Shown here piece after piece: positions 33,601-45,370 of a DNA stretch of 64,000 nucleotides (positions are counted from its first letter, which is position 1; every line of letters begins with the position of its first letter). The notes below the pieces were generated by a model. The model was not told the origin of the DNA. It saw only the letters and a list, made by a program, of their open reading frames with translations, and ran no database searches. The position numbers and the translations under genes are program-made. Origin of the DNA: Perkinsus olseni (taxonomy: Eukaryota; Perkinsozoa; Perkinsida); the NCBI GenBank assembly GCA_013115125.1, contig JABANN010000001.1, positions 62,001-126,000 of the forward strand, written 5' to 3'.

Positions 33601-36600
33601 AGAATCCGGATCGCTTTGAGACGCAGTGGGCGCTCCACATGGCAGTCGCCTTATTACATCCTGATCATCCCCGGGTGGGTAGACCATAACAGTGCTCCTC
33701 TTCCTCTCGTTAGTGAATGGCACAACACCTTCTACACGCCAACGCTGCTGCTGCTGCTGTGCATCGCCGCCAGCCAGCTCCAACTCCAGCTGGAGATCTG
33801 ACTGCTCTCTCTCAACCAATTTGTATCTGGGAATACCATCCTCGGGGCTCCCTTCAGAATGGCGACTCACCCAAGGCAAACAGCAGCAGCTTGGACCAGA
33901 CAGCACTCATCAGGACTTTCTCCAGCGTACTTGGGCTTCCAGCCATCGGACAGTTGGGCTACGACGCGCTCTCGCTGTGACCCCCGCCTCATACTCATCC
34001 TGGCGCTTCTTGCAGCTTCTGCGGTACCGAAACTGATGAAGACACGAGCTTCGATGCCAACAAGCGAATAAAGACACAACCGCGTGTAAGTATTCTCGCG
34101 CAGAGGGCAGCCAGGCTGGTAGCCAGGATAAACGGTCAAGCGCAGTTGATGACGATGATATCGGAATGCTTACTCAGGTGTGACAGAATGGCAAGTGGCC
34201 ATGAGGTTAGCGAAGTGGTGTAGGATATCCCTTTGGGACTCTATCTTCACACCAGCCCCTGCCTCCAGGTCTAGATGACCGATGCTGGCGTCTGTGGCTC
34301 CTCGAAGATGCTTCATAAGCCGAGATCGGTCGAACACTGCCGGGCTAGGGTCGCCTGAGGGAAACCGGCTCAGCTGTCATCAGCCCAACTCGGCAACTCC
34401 AGGCGCATATACAATAACCTCGACCGATGCCCATACTCACCTTCGTACTCCTCCTCGCCATCACCAAGGCCGTCGAACTCTTCACTATGGCTGCGATGGC
34501 CTTCCCCCATCACTCCACCAGGCGACCCCACCGGCCCTCCATAGTGGACGTGGCCCACTGTAATCGCTCGCAACCGGAGCTCGTTGGCGGTCAGCGTGCC
34601 GGTCTTGTCCGAAAAGATATAGCCGACCTGGCCAAGGTCCTCATTGATAGTGGTAGTACGGCAGACTGCACTCTGGCCCAGGTACCGCATTCTCGTATCA
34701 TACCTAGGGCATCGGGAAGAGAATAGATCGTACAATTTCTTCTCGATAGATGACCCCCAGCCCGGATTCCCTCTTTCCAATTCCCTCACTACTCGATAAA
34801 GTAACTCTGTATGAGTCTGACCATCTCCAGAGTGACCATCAATGAGAGTGGTACCAAGGACTGCAGTATGGGGATGTACGACACTACCGTTATGATGAAG
34901 TCCACTGCCTGAAGGGAGCAGACCAACTTCATGAGGGAGAAGTGTGCCTCTGTTCGGTGTTGGCCTAACGGCCGCGTGGATGACTGCTAACAGGCGAACC
35001 CGACGTAGCGTTCCCGTAACACTACCGTTGATACTGAGGAATATCCCGCGATATACCAAGGGGCAGTCGGTGAGGATCGGCCCAGGGAGGAGGTTGCATT
35101 GCCGATCCCCATGCTCAGGCACATGAGGATTTGAATAGCGAGAATCATGAGTACCTGAATACCGTACCATCCCGAATGTATGCAGAAAAAGAGCTGCACT
35201 TACCATCTGAACGAGCTTCCTTTGGACCTTACTAACCTTGGCTACCGGGGTGTTCTGCCCCACCATAACTTTCGTGTCCGGCCCAGTGTATCTGATGGTA
35301 TTGGGTGTTCCCTGTAGAGGGAGAGAGCGGTAAGAGCGTACACTGCCATGCCGTAGAACCACTCAGCGTTCTTCAGTATTGCATCTCGGGGGACAAAGTT
35401 GTCAGCGGATAAAGGTATCTAAAATTCTGCATCTTACCACGTCGGCCTGTGGATACTCTCGAATAAACCAAGTCGACCACCACGAGAGAAGTTCGCAGCC
35501 ACCGTAACCATTGACACTCGGAAGCGAGAGACCCCCATCTACTACCGGGACGCCATCCTCCTGCATCTTCAGGACGCCGTGAAAGACATCTAGGCTGCCA
35601 ATAGGCATGCCGCAAGTAACAAAGGCGCCATTGTCAAGCTCCGTTAATGAAGGTGAGGGGGGCTCTGCTATCGTAGTAGTTGTACGACTGAGGCGGTAAT
35701 TCGCTGCTAGATTGCACACCAAGGTTGGCGTACCTCCGAACACTCCCGTGGGAGTCCGCAGATAGTGCTGGCGAGAACTTGGATTTCAGAGTAGTTTCGC
35801 CGTCCAAGGAAGCCGTTTGGATCTGTCGGCCGAGAGTTCATTCTTTCGTTCAATTTTGAGTCCAACCTACATGGATCTCTCCCCCTCTACTACTACCAAA
35901 CACGACCATGTCCGCAGGAATCGCTTCGTCGCAATAGACGAGGAGGACATCTCCGACCTGGGAGACTCTCAAATGCTGTGCCACGGTAATTATAATACTT
36001 GCACATCCATCCATTTGATCACTTGCCACGTATCTTCCCCGGGTCGACCTAAGATACGCGGACTGCACGAAAACGACAGAGCGCGCGTTAAATAAAGGAA
36101 TTCTGAAACTCAGAATCGAGTCTGGCATTGATTTTTACATGTGAAAATCATAAAAAAATCATAAAATTTTTACGCCTTTCATAATCGATTCTGAATTCCG
36201 GAATCGGTTTATTGAGCGACCCCAGGGAGGCCATTTAGGCCCGATCTACTACCCTCCGGATCCCTTCGCCTAGCGAAGCAGGATGCGCTGTTTATCCTGT
36301 CGTCCTCTTTATGCGCATGGAAGTCTTCCAACCCTTCTCGCAATATCGATACCGAAACCACCTGGGATGCCGGCCGTATCTTTAGATATCTTAGGTTGAA
36401 CATGGCCACTTACAAAGAACAGTGCCATAGCGTCGGATACGGGCCTCAGAGAGCTCAAGCTTGGGATGCTACGCAGCACAATGATAACCAAAAAGTAGAA
36501 GTTGATGGCTTGTCGAAATTGCAGGTACAAAGCCGTAGGAAGGAAATTCCACCACCGGTACCTGAGATCCGCATATCTTCCTGAGGCGGCACTTGACGAG

Positions 36601-36795
36601 GTTAAAAGATACTTAGTCTAAGTATCTATCAAGAAGTAACTTAAACCCGGCCTGGGTTTACTTGGAGTTTCTGACTTGATTGGGCGGAAATTCTAACCTT
36701 GTTTCCTCGGCGACTTTGGCGAAGATCTTCCGACTTCCGGTGGCTAAGTCAACAAAAGATACTTCCACCTTCGCGCTTTCTCCAACATCGTCCAT
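30603..36795 (-). CDS. P4-type ATPase, phospholipid flippase, many exons
   Basis: P4-ATPases flip aminophospholipids to the cytosolic leaflet using ATP. Signature pieces run in order on the minus strand. The start is [20 protein letters not shown] at 36795. [20 protein letters not shown], spanning an intron, and [17 protein letters not shown] are the family N-terminus and first helix. [20 protein letters not shown] lies near 35.9 kb. [20 protein letters not shown] lies near 35.3 kb. The phosphorylation loop [19 protein letters not shown] lies near 34.6 kb. [11 protein letters not shown] follows near 33.9 kb and [11 protein letters not shown] near 33.5 kb. MEDRLQDHV and [20 protein letters not shown] lie near 32.8 kb. 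The hinge [20 protein letters not shown] lies near 32.0 kb, with C-terminal helices to 30.6 kb. All catalytic motifs look intact. Individual exons were not all fixed. A partner CDC50 gene is not in this window. Confidence 0.92.
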
Positions 36796-36998
36796 TAGGG
36801 TAAGGGGCCAGAAATAGAAAAACAGAAGCGATACAGCCTTATTGTCAAACAATTGTGATGTTGCGAAGGAGCTTCGCCGTTTATGAGAAAAAAAGCGTTA
36901 CCGGAATCTTTCACGCAAGCTGACATAATCGTTATCGTTGGTGCCAGGTCTCCCGCACTTACCAGTGAAGATCTTCATCTCTCAGTGTGGTCAGCACT

Positions 36999-39900
36999 AT
37001 GCCTTCCGCGAAGAAGACCCGCCAAACGTCGTCTGAGGCGTCGGAGGCTTCCTCCGCCCCCTCAAAGCCCATCCGTGAAGAGGACGCGGCCTTGCAGGAA
37101 TTGGAGGACTCCAAGGAGGTCTCTGGCTTCGAGATCGGCGAAGATGAGGTTGAAAACGCCAGCACTCATGCTGCTAGTGGCGATGAAGGGTAATAATAAT
37201 GATGACAAGGGAATGGGGCGGCGGCGGTCATGATCTCTCCTTCGTCCGTTGTCGTATCCTCGCTGGCTTCAACCGAGTAAGAACCGATCGGAGTGTCTAT
37301 TCTTCAGGGAAGAGGAGTCCTCGGAGACTGACGAGGACTACGATTCGGACGATTCTGATGATGAGTAAGGGGTTGGAGGGCTCTCTCAGGATTCACGGTC
37401 CGTCTAGGTACACTCGGAACCGCATTGGTAAAGTGCCGCTGAAATGGTATCTAGACAACCACGATCATATCGGATATGACATATCCGGGAAGAAGATCGC
37501 ACGCACTGTGAAGACTTCCGAGATTGATACGCTTTTGAGGGCGGTAGTAGGGGATGGGGCAACTGCTGCTTTCGTCCAGCGCGACGTCGTGTAAAGGCGG
37601 CTTGGGTTTGGGGAGATCCTTGAAAATTCGGATGGGTTCGGTCAGGCCGAAGACCCCGACGCTTGGCGTACCATCACTGATGTCAAGAACGATAGAGAGA
37701 TCAAACTCACTGACAGTGACCTCAGGATAATACAGTAAAACTAGTGCCATCAGCAGGCGTACCAGTGAACTCTGCCTGCGTCTTAGGCGCATACGAAAGG
37801 GCCTGTTCCCCACTGGCCGTGGTGACGGTGACGAGGATGAGGAGTTCCAGGTGAGTACGGGCGGCTGTACTGATGTGTGACTTCGGTAGCTGCAGGTTGA
37901 GTACGAAGACCGTCTCGAAGATAAGATTCATCCGTTGAGGACGCGGTACCCTTCTAAGAAGTCCTTCATGCCGGACCAGGATGAGGCTCGTAAGGTGAAG
38001 AGGCTGATCAAGCTCATAAGGGCTGGCATTATCAAACCGAAGGAAGAGAAGCCTAAGAAGGAGGAGGTGGTCCATACCACTCCATGGGTAACTCGTATTT
38101 CGTGGCGCATCTTCAGGAGGAAGCATTTGACGTCTGGGGTGATGAGGATGAAGAAGGGGAAGGACGGAAGCTCAAGGGTAGGGATGCCTGCGCTTCTTCC
38201 TCTCCGTTATCGGAGACATCTGCAGGTCCGGCACCTATCCCGGCTCCCAAGCAAGCACTGCCAACTCACAGTGAGAGCTATAACCCTCCTGAGGAGTATC
38301 TCTTCGATGACGTGAGCCGCCTCAGTATTTGTAATGCCCCGACTGGTGGTTGTAATGGTAGGCGGAGAAGGCTGAGTGGGAGGCGGGGGATGACAGTATT
38401 AGGAAGCAGAACTACATGCCTCACAAGTTCGCCTGCCTACGACACGTTCCCTTCTACCGGGACTTCCTCAAGGAGCGCTTCGAGCGGTGTCTCGATCTTT
38501 ACCTCTGTCCGAGGGTTGTTAAGAAGAAGATGAACGTTGGTACTACTCAGACGGTGCTTGCTCTTGCTTGCTGGACTGATCCCATCAGACCCGTTGTCGT
38601 TGCTGCCGCAATTGCCCTCGCCTTCGGATCTTCGACCCTTCCCTACCACTGTGGGCGTCGACTTCAAGGGCCATCACGAGAAGGTCACTGACAGCAGCTT
38701 CAACGCTACGTAGGCCGTCCTCGGGATATTGAGTGACGACGATATTGAGTCGCCTTCTCCTGCTCAGTGGGGAGGTTCTAGCTACATGTGCTGCGGATGG
38801 ACTGAGGATTTGGGATACACTGAGTGGATGCTGCCTGGTATACAAGGCTCCGACGAAGGCTGTTGTGAAGGGGAAGAATGAAGAAGGAGAGTGTAGTACA
38901 GGAGGGCGTCGGGTATAGGTCTTAGGGCTGTGCTGGAGCTTGGTAGCGTATCTGGTGCGCGAGTGCGCGTGCGTTCGAGTGCGAGGACTGTTGTTGTTTT
39001 CAGCGGTTGAAGTGGAAGTGGATGTGTCACCACTGTGTGTGGCTTGGCACCCCAAGTATGCTGATATCCTGGCCGTGGGAACCGATAATGGAACGGTAGA
39101 ACTTCTACGGTGAGTGGAGACCAGGATAGTACTGTGGTCGACGACCAATCAATCAGGCCGCAGTGCGTGAAGGCAGCCCCGGCAGCTGAGGAGGAGGAGT
39201 CTAACGATGGGGACAGTGATGACGAGGAGGACCAGGCCGCCGGTGCCCGTCGGACCAGCTCCAGTGCCGATCTCTTGGAGCCAGCTGAGGAAGGGTGAGT
39301 CGGGTCGTCAGCTCTCCGCAGGCTTCTCGGTGAAACCACGCGTGTCGGTTTCTCTGCCTCTCTCTTTTCACTGCCTTCTGGTACGGACCACGGGTTATTG
39401 TATTTTAGGGAATGGACGGCTATCACCGATGCTCCAGGCTTCGAGGGCCTTCTTATCAAGGCTGATGAACGTGCTGATATTACTAGGTTAACGTGGCATC
39501 CCAGAGGTGGGTGAAGCTTCTGCTTTCTGTGGGCACGCCTCATCATTGTCCTTCTATGGTAGGTTGGTACCTCTCCCACGTGGCACCCAATGCTGTGCAA
39601 GTCCGGTCTCAATGCGTGATACACAACCTCAAGTCACAAAAGACTATTCGACCCTTCAGCAAGTCCAAGGGAGGCAAGATTCAGGCCTCGGCCTTCCACC
39701 CACGGAGACCGCAGTTCTATATCTGCACTCAGAAGAATGTGAGCCAGCACCTGCTGATGTGCGCCAACCCGAGAGCTTGTGCATGCGTGCCAGTGGTTAG
39801 CTGACGATGTGCATGCGTGCATTCCTAGGAGAGTCTGGAGTCGGTCGATCGCATCATGACGTTGTTGCTGGTCAGGTCCGGTTGTATGACCTGAAGGCTC

Positions 39901-40478
39901 AGTCGCTGGTCCGTACCTATGTCTCGGGTGCCCAGCACATCATGGCCATCTCTGTCTTCCCTGGAAGCGGCGGCCACTTGACCATCGTCAGTCAGGATCG
40001 AAGGCTCTGCTGGTTTGATAACGAGCTCGGAAATAAGCCCTGGAAGACCTGGAGGTGCGCCGCCTACACTCTAAGGCTCAGATTCATGTCCCTTGGGAGA
40101 AGACTTGCCTTGTAGGTATCACAAGCGAGTGGTCCGTGGCGTGGAGTTCCATCCGTTGGCTTCGGGAAGGCTGCCTCTCATGGCCACCTGCTCAGATGAC
40201 GGCAGCGCTCATATCTTCCATACCAAGGTGTAGGTCCACTGACGTCGGCAGTCCTCAATCCATCCGATCAGAGTTGTGTGGAATTGCGCTCATTGTCCCA
40301 CTTATTGTGTCACTGCTGCCCCTCAAGGTACAATGACGCTATGTCGAATCCCCTGGTAGTTCCGGTTAAGAAGTTGCGTCCTAAGGACGGTGGTCGTATC
40401 TTATCCTGCTCGTGGCACCCTCATCAACCTTGGGTGCTCCTTACGATGGGAGACGGCCGTGTTCAGATGTGGGTGTGA
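36999..40478 (+). CDS. BOP1: Ribosome biogenesis WD40 protein BOP1/ERB1
   Basis: BOP1/ERB1 works with PES1/NOP7 and WDR12/YTM1 in the nucleolus to mature 28S and 5.8S rRNA. The acidic, basic-start head ([19 protein letters not shown]) and Asp/Glu tract precede [20 protein letters not shown], the BOP1NT signature. Further blocks are [31 protein letters not shown] basic region, [71 protein letters not shown] and later WD40 blades. The last blade, [19 protein letters not shown], is followed by RVQMWV and the TGA at 40476-40478. Exons 36999-37189, 37308-37364 and 37408 onward are secure; later joins were checked by family similarity only. Confidence 0.92.
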
Positions 40479-40758
40479 GATGATCCACTTCTACCACAAG
40501 GACGTCCATCAACTGTCCGAACGTTTCTCTACCAACATTACACGTCATCATCAACATCATCATCAGCACACCGGAAGGTTTGTGTTCATCTAAGAGGCAC
40601 ACATTTTGTGATGCGGCCTTCTGTGCATGCCCGTCGCTCTTGCGCGCTAGCACTGGCCTTAGCTAAGGTTCAGAGGGATCGGGGGGCTTGTGTGCTGGGG
40701 ACAGGATCATGCTCGTTGTTGGTGAAGTTATTGTTTCTCCTCTCTTTTTCTACTACTA

Positions 40759-41451
40759 ATGCAGTTCTTCAAAGTCCTTGCTGTTAGTGCAGCGTATCTG
40801 GTTGCCCTTTCTGGGGCTCAGGCCGACAACAACGGTACCGTTGTAACGGCCGCATCTGATCTCTCGTCGCCCACGACCTCTAGCGACAACGGCACTACGT
40901 CGTCCTCTAGTCCTGATGTGACTACTAGCCCGTCTCAGAGTTCTCCTACTGGTCCTACGTCCTTGCCTTCTAATAGCACTACTGGTAACAGTAACAATGG
41001 TACTCAAACTGGTACCACGCCCATTCCTGCTGGCGAAGTTCCTGCATGCCCGACTGGTTGGTGTCTCGATTACCAGTTCAATCCTGGTAACAATACGTGT
41101 ATCACGCCCGACCCTGTGAAGTTGATGGACTGTTGGGAGGACTACTGTTCTCAAGCTGAACCCGGTGGATATTGCCTCGTCTGGGAGCCCGATAGCGGTC
41201 GTGTGTGCCACGGTGGTCTGAAGAAGTGCTACTGCTCGGATTATCAGAGGCAGACGATGAAACATTACTACCCCGATCAGATGCCTGATGGCTGGTCCGC
41301 CGCCAAGCAGTGTGTGTATCAAGGAGCTACTGGCACTACTGCGCCTCCCGCTCCGCCCCCGGTTGCTCCTGCCTCAAATGGCGTTAGAGCCGCAATTTCG
41401 GTTGCCGGAGGTGCTGCGGTCGGTGCTCTCGTTATCGGTAACGTTTTCTGA
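40759..41451 (+). CDS. Secreted ten-cysteine surface protein, copy 1, intronless
   Basis: This 230-residue protein has three parts. A signal peptide (MQFFKVLAVSAAYLVALSGA) is followed by about 75 residues rich in Thr, Ser, Asn and Gly with many N-x-S/T sites. Then comes a compact cysteine domain: CPTGWC, QFNPGNNTC, PDPVKLMDCWEDYC, GGYCLVWEPDSGRVCHGG and KKCYCSDY, with a tenth Cys 25 residues later. A Pro-rich hinge and a small-residue hydrophobic C-terminus (VAGGAAVGALVIGNVF) suggest a GPI anchor. Paralogues follow at 42366 and 43839. I do not recognise the domain, so function is unknown; a cell-surface or secreted role is inferred. No intron. Confidence 0.85.
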   Translation: MQFFKVLAVSAAYLVALSGAQADNNGTVVTAASDLSSPTTSSDNGTTSSSSPDVTTSPSQSSPTGPTSLPSNSTTGNSNNGTQTGTTPIPAGEVPACPTGWCLDYQFNPGNNTCITPDPVKLMDCWEDYCSQAEPGGYCLVWEPDSGRVCHGGLKKCYCSDYQRQTMKHYYPDQMPDGWSAAKQCVYQGATGTTAPPAPPPVAPASNGVRAAISVAGGAAVGALVIGNVF

Positions 41452-42365
41452 AGTATTGGTTCCTCTTCTTCGTCCTCTACTTCTACTATCAAGTGATGAC
41501 AGCAGTATGTGTCTCTGTGATTCTAGTTGCTAAATACACCAGTGACTCAACACTACTCCGTCCCCCCTCTGTGAATGTGTAAAGTTATGAGCACTATCAT
41601 CTTCCTCATCATCATCATCATCGCCTCTTCGACGAGCTCACAAGCATCTTGTTGAAGGAACGCTTAACAGGGTATCCAGTATCCTTTGAGTTGTTTAGTT
41701 CGCCCAAGTCCGGCTACGGTTGGTCAGTGTGGACGATGATGGTGATTGACTAGGTTTTGCTCTTGCAGTTCACCACGAGAAGGAGTTGCTGCTCATGTTT
41801 TTTGTGTGATACAAAAAGTATTGATATTTGTACATCCGTCAGGTTACTACTGAACTATTGCTAATTCTTAGCTGTGGAAACACACTCTTCCTGTGTCTGA
41901 GCTAGGTTCATGACAGCAGTCAGTTCGGTGTTAAGATAGTTTCGTAAATTCTAAAGTTGTTGCTGGGGGAATTTCGGTGACGAAGTCTTCGGTCAGTGTG
42001 ACGAAATGGTGAAAAGAGGTTCAAGCGAGTGGTATAAAGTGTGTGGCAGAAGTTCAAAGGGTTCTGAAAGCGTCGGGCATAAAAAAGTCAGTGATGGTTG
42101 TCGTCATGATCGCGAATGGTGACACTCGCATACCCAACTGATATCTGCACTGTTCGCAGTGTTTATCCTTGCCTGCGTAGCGCTGTTCGAAATATTAGTG
42201 CAGATGATAGCCGGACGGCTCCATATGTCACAAGCAGGAGTGCTGTGGGGCCATCATTGTGCAACGCTATGTCCCCTCCCGTGAGGGCGGGGCTGCCACC
42301 TACACCGATACGCAGGAGCTCAGAGCTTACCTATTCACCCACTCCTGTGTGCCTGTGCTTGTCTC
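41452..42365. other. Spacer between Cys-rich genes 1 and 2
   Basis: No gene was found in these 914 nt. A short imperfect CATCAT run lies at about 41597-41622. No remnant of a fourth cysteine domain is visible on either strand. Confidence 0.4.
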
Positions 42366-43052
42366 ATGAAGAGCGTTGGAGTCTTACTGATCTATACTTG
42401 GTGCGCGGCTTTTGGTGCTGCGGGTAGCTCATCGTCGTCGAGCACCATCACTGGCTCGGCTCTGGTGACGAGTCAGTTTCCTGGTTCGGCATCTACCACG
42501 TTATCCCCTCCTTCAACGACGCCTTCCTCGTCGGGGAATGTCACAATCACGTCTACAGCTTCGGTCAATACCGTAACAACCGCTACCTCCACAACGGCCA
42601 CTGCGACGACACCGAGCACAACGCCATCTGTGTTCGTGTGTCCCAAGACCTATTGCCGTGACACGCAATTCAACCCTCCGAGTACCACGACCTGTATATA
42701 CCCTGACCCCATCGTGTTGATGGACTGTTGGGAGAAGTACTGCGACAAGATCCAAGTGGGGTCGTATTGTCTCGTGTGGGAACCACCATCCGGTCGCATG
42801 TGCCACGGAACTAACAAACCGTGCTACTGCTCCGATTATGAGGCTGTACAAGGCCGGTATGTGGCACCATCATCCGTTCCTGTTGGTTGGGAGGTGGCAA
42901 CTGAGTGTAACTACAATGGGTCTCCTGATGACTACCCTAATCAGCGGCCTGGCGACAACACGCAGCCTACTCCTCCCGCCATAAGTGGGGCGTCTGGTCT
43001 AGTTACAGGTGCCGCTGTGGCTGGAGCTATCCTTTTTGCCGAGGTCCTCTGA
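42366..43052 (+). CDS. Secreted ten-cysteine surface protein, copy 2, intronless
   Basis: This 228-residue paralogue of the gene at 40759 is built the same way. A signal peptide (MKSVGVLLIYTWCAAFGAAG) is followed by a long Ser/Thr-rich stretch. The cysteine domain reads CPKTYC, TQFNPPSTTTC, PDPIVLMDCWEKYC, YCLVWEPPSGRMCHG and PCYCSDY, with the last Cys 25 residues on. A hinge with NQRPGDNTQPTPP and a hydrophobic tail (GLVTGAAVAGAILFAEVL) complete it. All ten cysteines and their spacing are kept while the linker has diverged freely. This implies selection on the folded domain. It is the most divergent of the three copies in the charged residues. Confidence 0.85.
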   Translation: MKSVGVLLIYTWCAAFGAAGSSSSSSTITGSALVTSQFPGSASTTLSPPSTTPSSSGNVTITSTASVNTVTTATSTTATATTPSTTPSVFVCPKTYCRDTQFNPPSTTTCIYPDPIVLMDCWEKYCDKIQVGSYCLVWEPPSGRMCHGTNKPCYCSDYEAVQGRYVAPSSVPVGWEVATECNYNGSPDDYPNQRPGDNTQPTPPAISGASGLVTGAAVAGAILFAEVL

Positions 43053-43838
43053 GCGTTTGTAAGCGAAGGACTCGTCTGGTGTGGCTCGCGTGATGGGTAC
43101 CTGAGGTCAATACTATGTACCTCTGGCCTGGTCGGCCGATACTGATGCACGTCATCTGTATGTACCAACTCAATTTAGGACAAGTGTCCTAGCCTTTATA
43201 TGATAGTTGGGAGTGGCCGTAATTTGCGACGGTAACCGACATTGTACTGTCGTAAAATTAAGCCTTCGAGCTGTGATTGACGGATTTGCGTCTGTTGCTT
43301 TACCTCCCACGGAAGTGCTTTCACGCTTCCGACCAGATTGTGGATGTTTCCTTGGTCTCAGCTTGACATATCGTTCTGTAGTGTTGTCAAGTGGTCGACA
43401 GGGGAGGAACCGGCGTATCGCGGCATAAGGGAGAAAAAAGAGTCGCGCGGCAAACCTCGTAGTTCTCGAAGTACATTATTGACTCGCCTTGCGAATATGG
43501 TGGTTAGTCGATCCTAGGTGTTCGCACGCCCAGAGAGTACCGCTGTTCAATCAGAAGGTGTTCAAAAGACCACTTCTCAGATTTGATTATGGAACCGAAC
43601 CGCCTTTTACGCGTATGAAATCTGGATTCTAGAATCTGGAATATATCCTGGATTTATCTATCGAAGGTGAGAGATAGGTCGCACAGGCAGTCGCTGCCGA
43701 GTCCCCTACCAATCACATTGTGTGGGTGGTTTTGGACCCTTAGCGGGTTTGTGTCGCGGGACAACGCGGTGCTAGCTCTGGTGAGCCGTCAACCTACCGA
43801 CATCGTTTTCTATATAATTAGGCATCTCGCCCCCCGCG
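43053..43838. other. Spacer between Cys-rich genes 2 and 3
   Basis: No gene was seen in these 786 nt. Near 43600-43650 lies an AT-rich stretch with GGATTCTAGAATCTGG, partly self-complementary, resembling a stretch in a P4-ATPase intron near 36.16-36.21 kb. Confidence 0.35.
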
Positions 43839-44462
43839 ATGAACACCTTTCTTTTGCACTTCGCCCTTCTCATTCTGGGAGTCGTTGGTAATGATACCAC
43901 AGGTTTCGGTACCACCACGACGCTTGCTACGCAGTCCCCGAATGGGTCCCCCACTACTGGTTACATGACCACTGCTTCAGATGTCAGCGGTGGTCCTGGA
44001 AATGCCACTTCGGTGGTCCCCACGACTGCTGCTAATACGACTACCGTAATGGCCTGTCCTACTGGTTTCTGTCATGATACACAGTTCAACCCGGGAAGCA
44101 ATACAACCTGCATCTACCCCGACCCGGTCAAGCTGATGGACTGTTGGGAAGACTACTGTTCTTCTGTGGAAGCCGGTGGTTACTGTCTTGTATGGGAGCC
44201 TCCGTCCGGTCGTGTATGCCACGGTGGGATGAAGAAGTGCTACTGTTCAGACTACAAGCAAGCTCAGGCCGAGTTCTATCCAGCTGATGCTATCCCTAGT
44301 GGTTGGGAGCAGGCACAAGAATGTGACTACTCTGGAGCCACTGGTGGGACTACTCAGACTCCTCCGCCACCGCCAAAGATATCTGGCGCGAAGGAAGCTA
44401 TGACCCTCGGGGCCTGCAGTGCCGCTGCTGTCGGTATCATTGCACTTAATGCAGCTATGTAA
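43839..44462 (+). CDS. Secreted ten-cysteine surface protein, copy 3, intronless
   Basis: This 207-residue paralogue starts MNTFLLHFALLILGVVG, a signal peptide. It has a shorter Thr-rich linker, then CPTGFC, TQFNPGSNTTC, PDPVKLMDCWEDYC, GGYCLVWEPPSGRVCHGG and MKKCYCSDY with the tenth Cys 25 residues on. The end GACSAAAVGIIALNAAM is a plausible GPI-attachment tail, with Ala/Ser/Gly before it. In the domain it is closest to copy 1. Like the other two it has no intron. Confidence 0.85.
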   Translation: MNTFLLHFALLILGVVGNDTTGFGTTTTLATQSPNGSPTTGYMTTASDVSGGPGNATSVVPTTAANTTTVMACPTGFCHDTQFNPGSNTTCIYPDPVKLMDCWEDYCSSVEAGGYCLVWEPPSGRVCHGGMKKCYCSDYKQAQAEFYPADAIPSGWEQAQECDYSGATGGTTQTPPPPPKISGAKEAMTLGACSAAAVGIIALNAAM

Positions 44463-45370
44463 ATTAGATAAGATTTTCGTCACTATTTCCGTCGATTGTG
44501 GTAAAGTCCACAGTCTACGTTACCGTCTGTTCTTTCAATGTTCATTTAACGATTCTCGCTCTGTGAAGGCGTAGTTCGTTTACTCTAGTGAATTTGACTT
44601 ACTCTAACTCGAACAGTAGAGGGTTGAGTTTTTGGGTTCATGGTAATGGTAACTGCGGTTTTTTTCCCGCGCCTGCCTGCGTATTGTGGAAGGATGGGGA
44701 CTTAATTTCTACGTCTCGTTGATGATACATGAACTGAAGGCATGCATGTGATAACGCGTCATTCGTTGAATTCACTGATATGTCGCGCATGGCCAGACAC
44801 GACTACTAAGCCGACGAGAGCAGTAGATCCCAGCAGAACGTCAGGAATGTGCAAGTCAGCAGTGCCTTCTGGTATTACTCGCACGCAGCCCTCGACAATC
44901 TAGCATTCAAAACAAGCTAGTTAAGACAACCAAGCCGAAGGTGTAAGCGGATCCTGCCAGAAGAAAAGGAAGCTTCTCTGGTTGAATGTACCCCTGAAGA
45001 AAGTCTCTTGAAAGTCTCCCCGCCTGAGCACATCGGCATGAGCCTAGCTGAGCCGGAACAGCCGTTGGACTATAAACTCACACACACGAAGTCTACGAGG
45101 TCAACTCGGCAAGAGACTTGAGCGCGCAAAACGACAGGCGATCAACTCCCAGAAGACCCCGGCTGCTGTCTCCCAGTCGCACCGACTGAACATCTCAACC
45201 GCAAGCAGCTCCACACCCTCTCATGCTGCCCGATACTGCCTCGCAGAAAGCTAACCGCTGCAGCGGCTGGGCCGGGATCTCGCGCCGACTCGCGCTTATT
45301 GAAATCGATCACGCGATCGATTGTCCTCTCGTGGGCGTGAGGTGGCAGACAAACCAGCCGTCCATCCAGC
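44463..45370. other. Intergenic region, no gene seen
   Basis: These 908 nt lie between the last Cys-rich gene and eL39. A weak box C-like and box D-like pair occurs around 44721-44780, but without a terminal stem. Otherwise nothing is recognised. Confidence 0.35.

Noticed and set aside
37365-37389. A 25-nt intron in BOP1
   Set aside because: A second acceptor (GTCTAG before GTACACTC) gives a normal 43-nt intron in the same phase.
40550-40575. CATCATCAACATCATCATCAG run downstream of BOP1
   Set aside because: Simple microsatellite in a 3' flank; no evidence of function.
44720-44785. A sixth box C/D snoRNA (TTGATGAT ... CTGA)
   Set aside because: The first base of box C is wrong, no terminal stem pairs, and no guide to rRNA was recognised.
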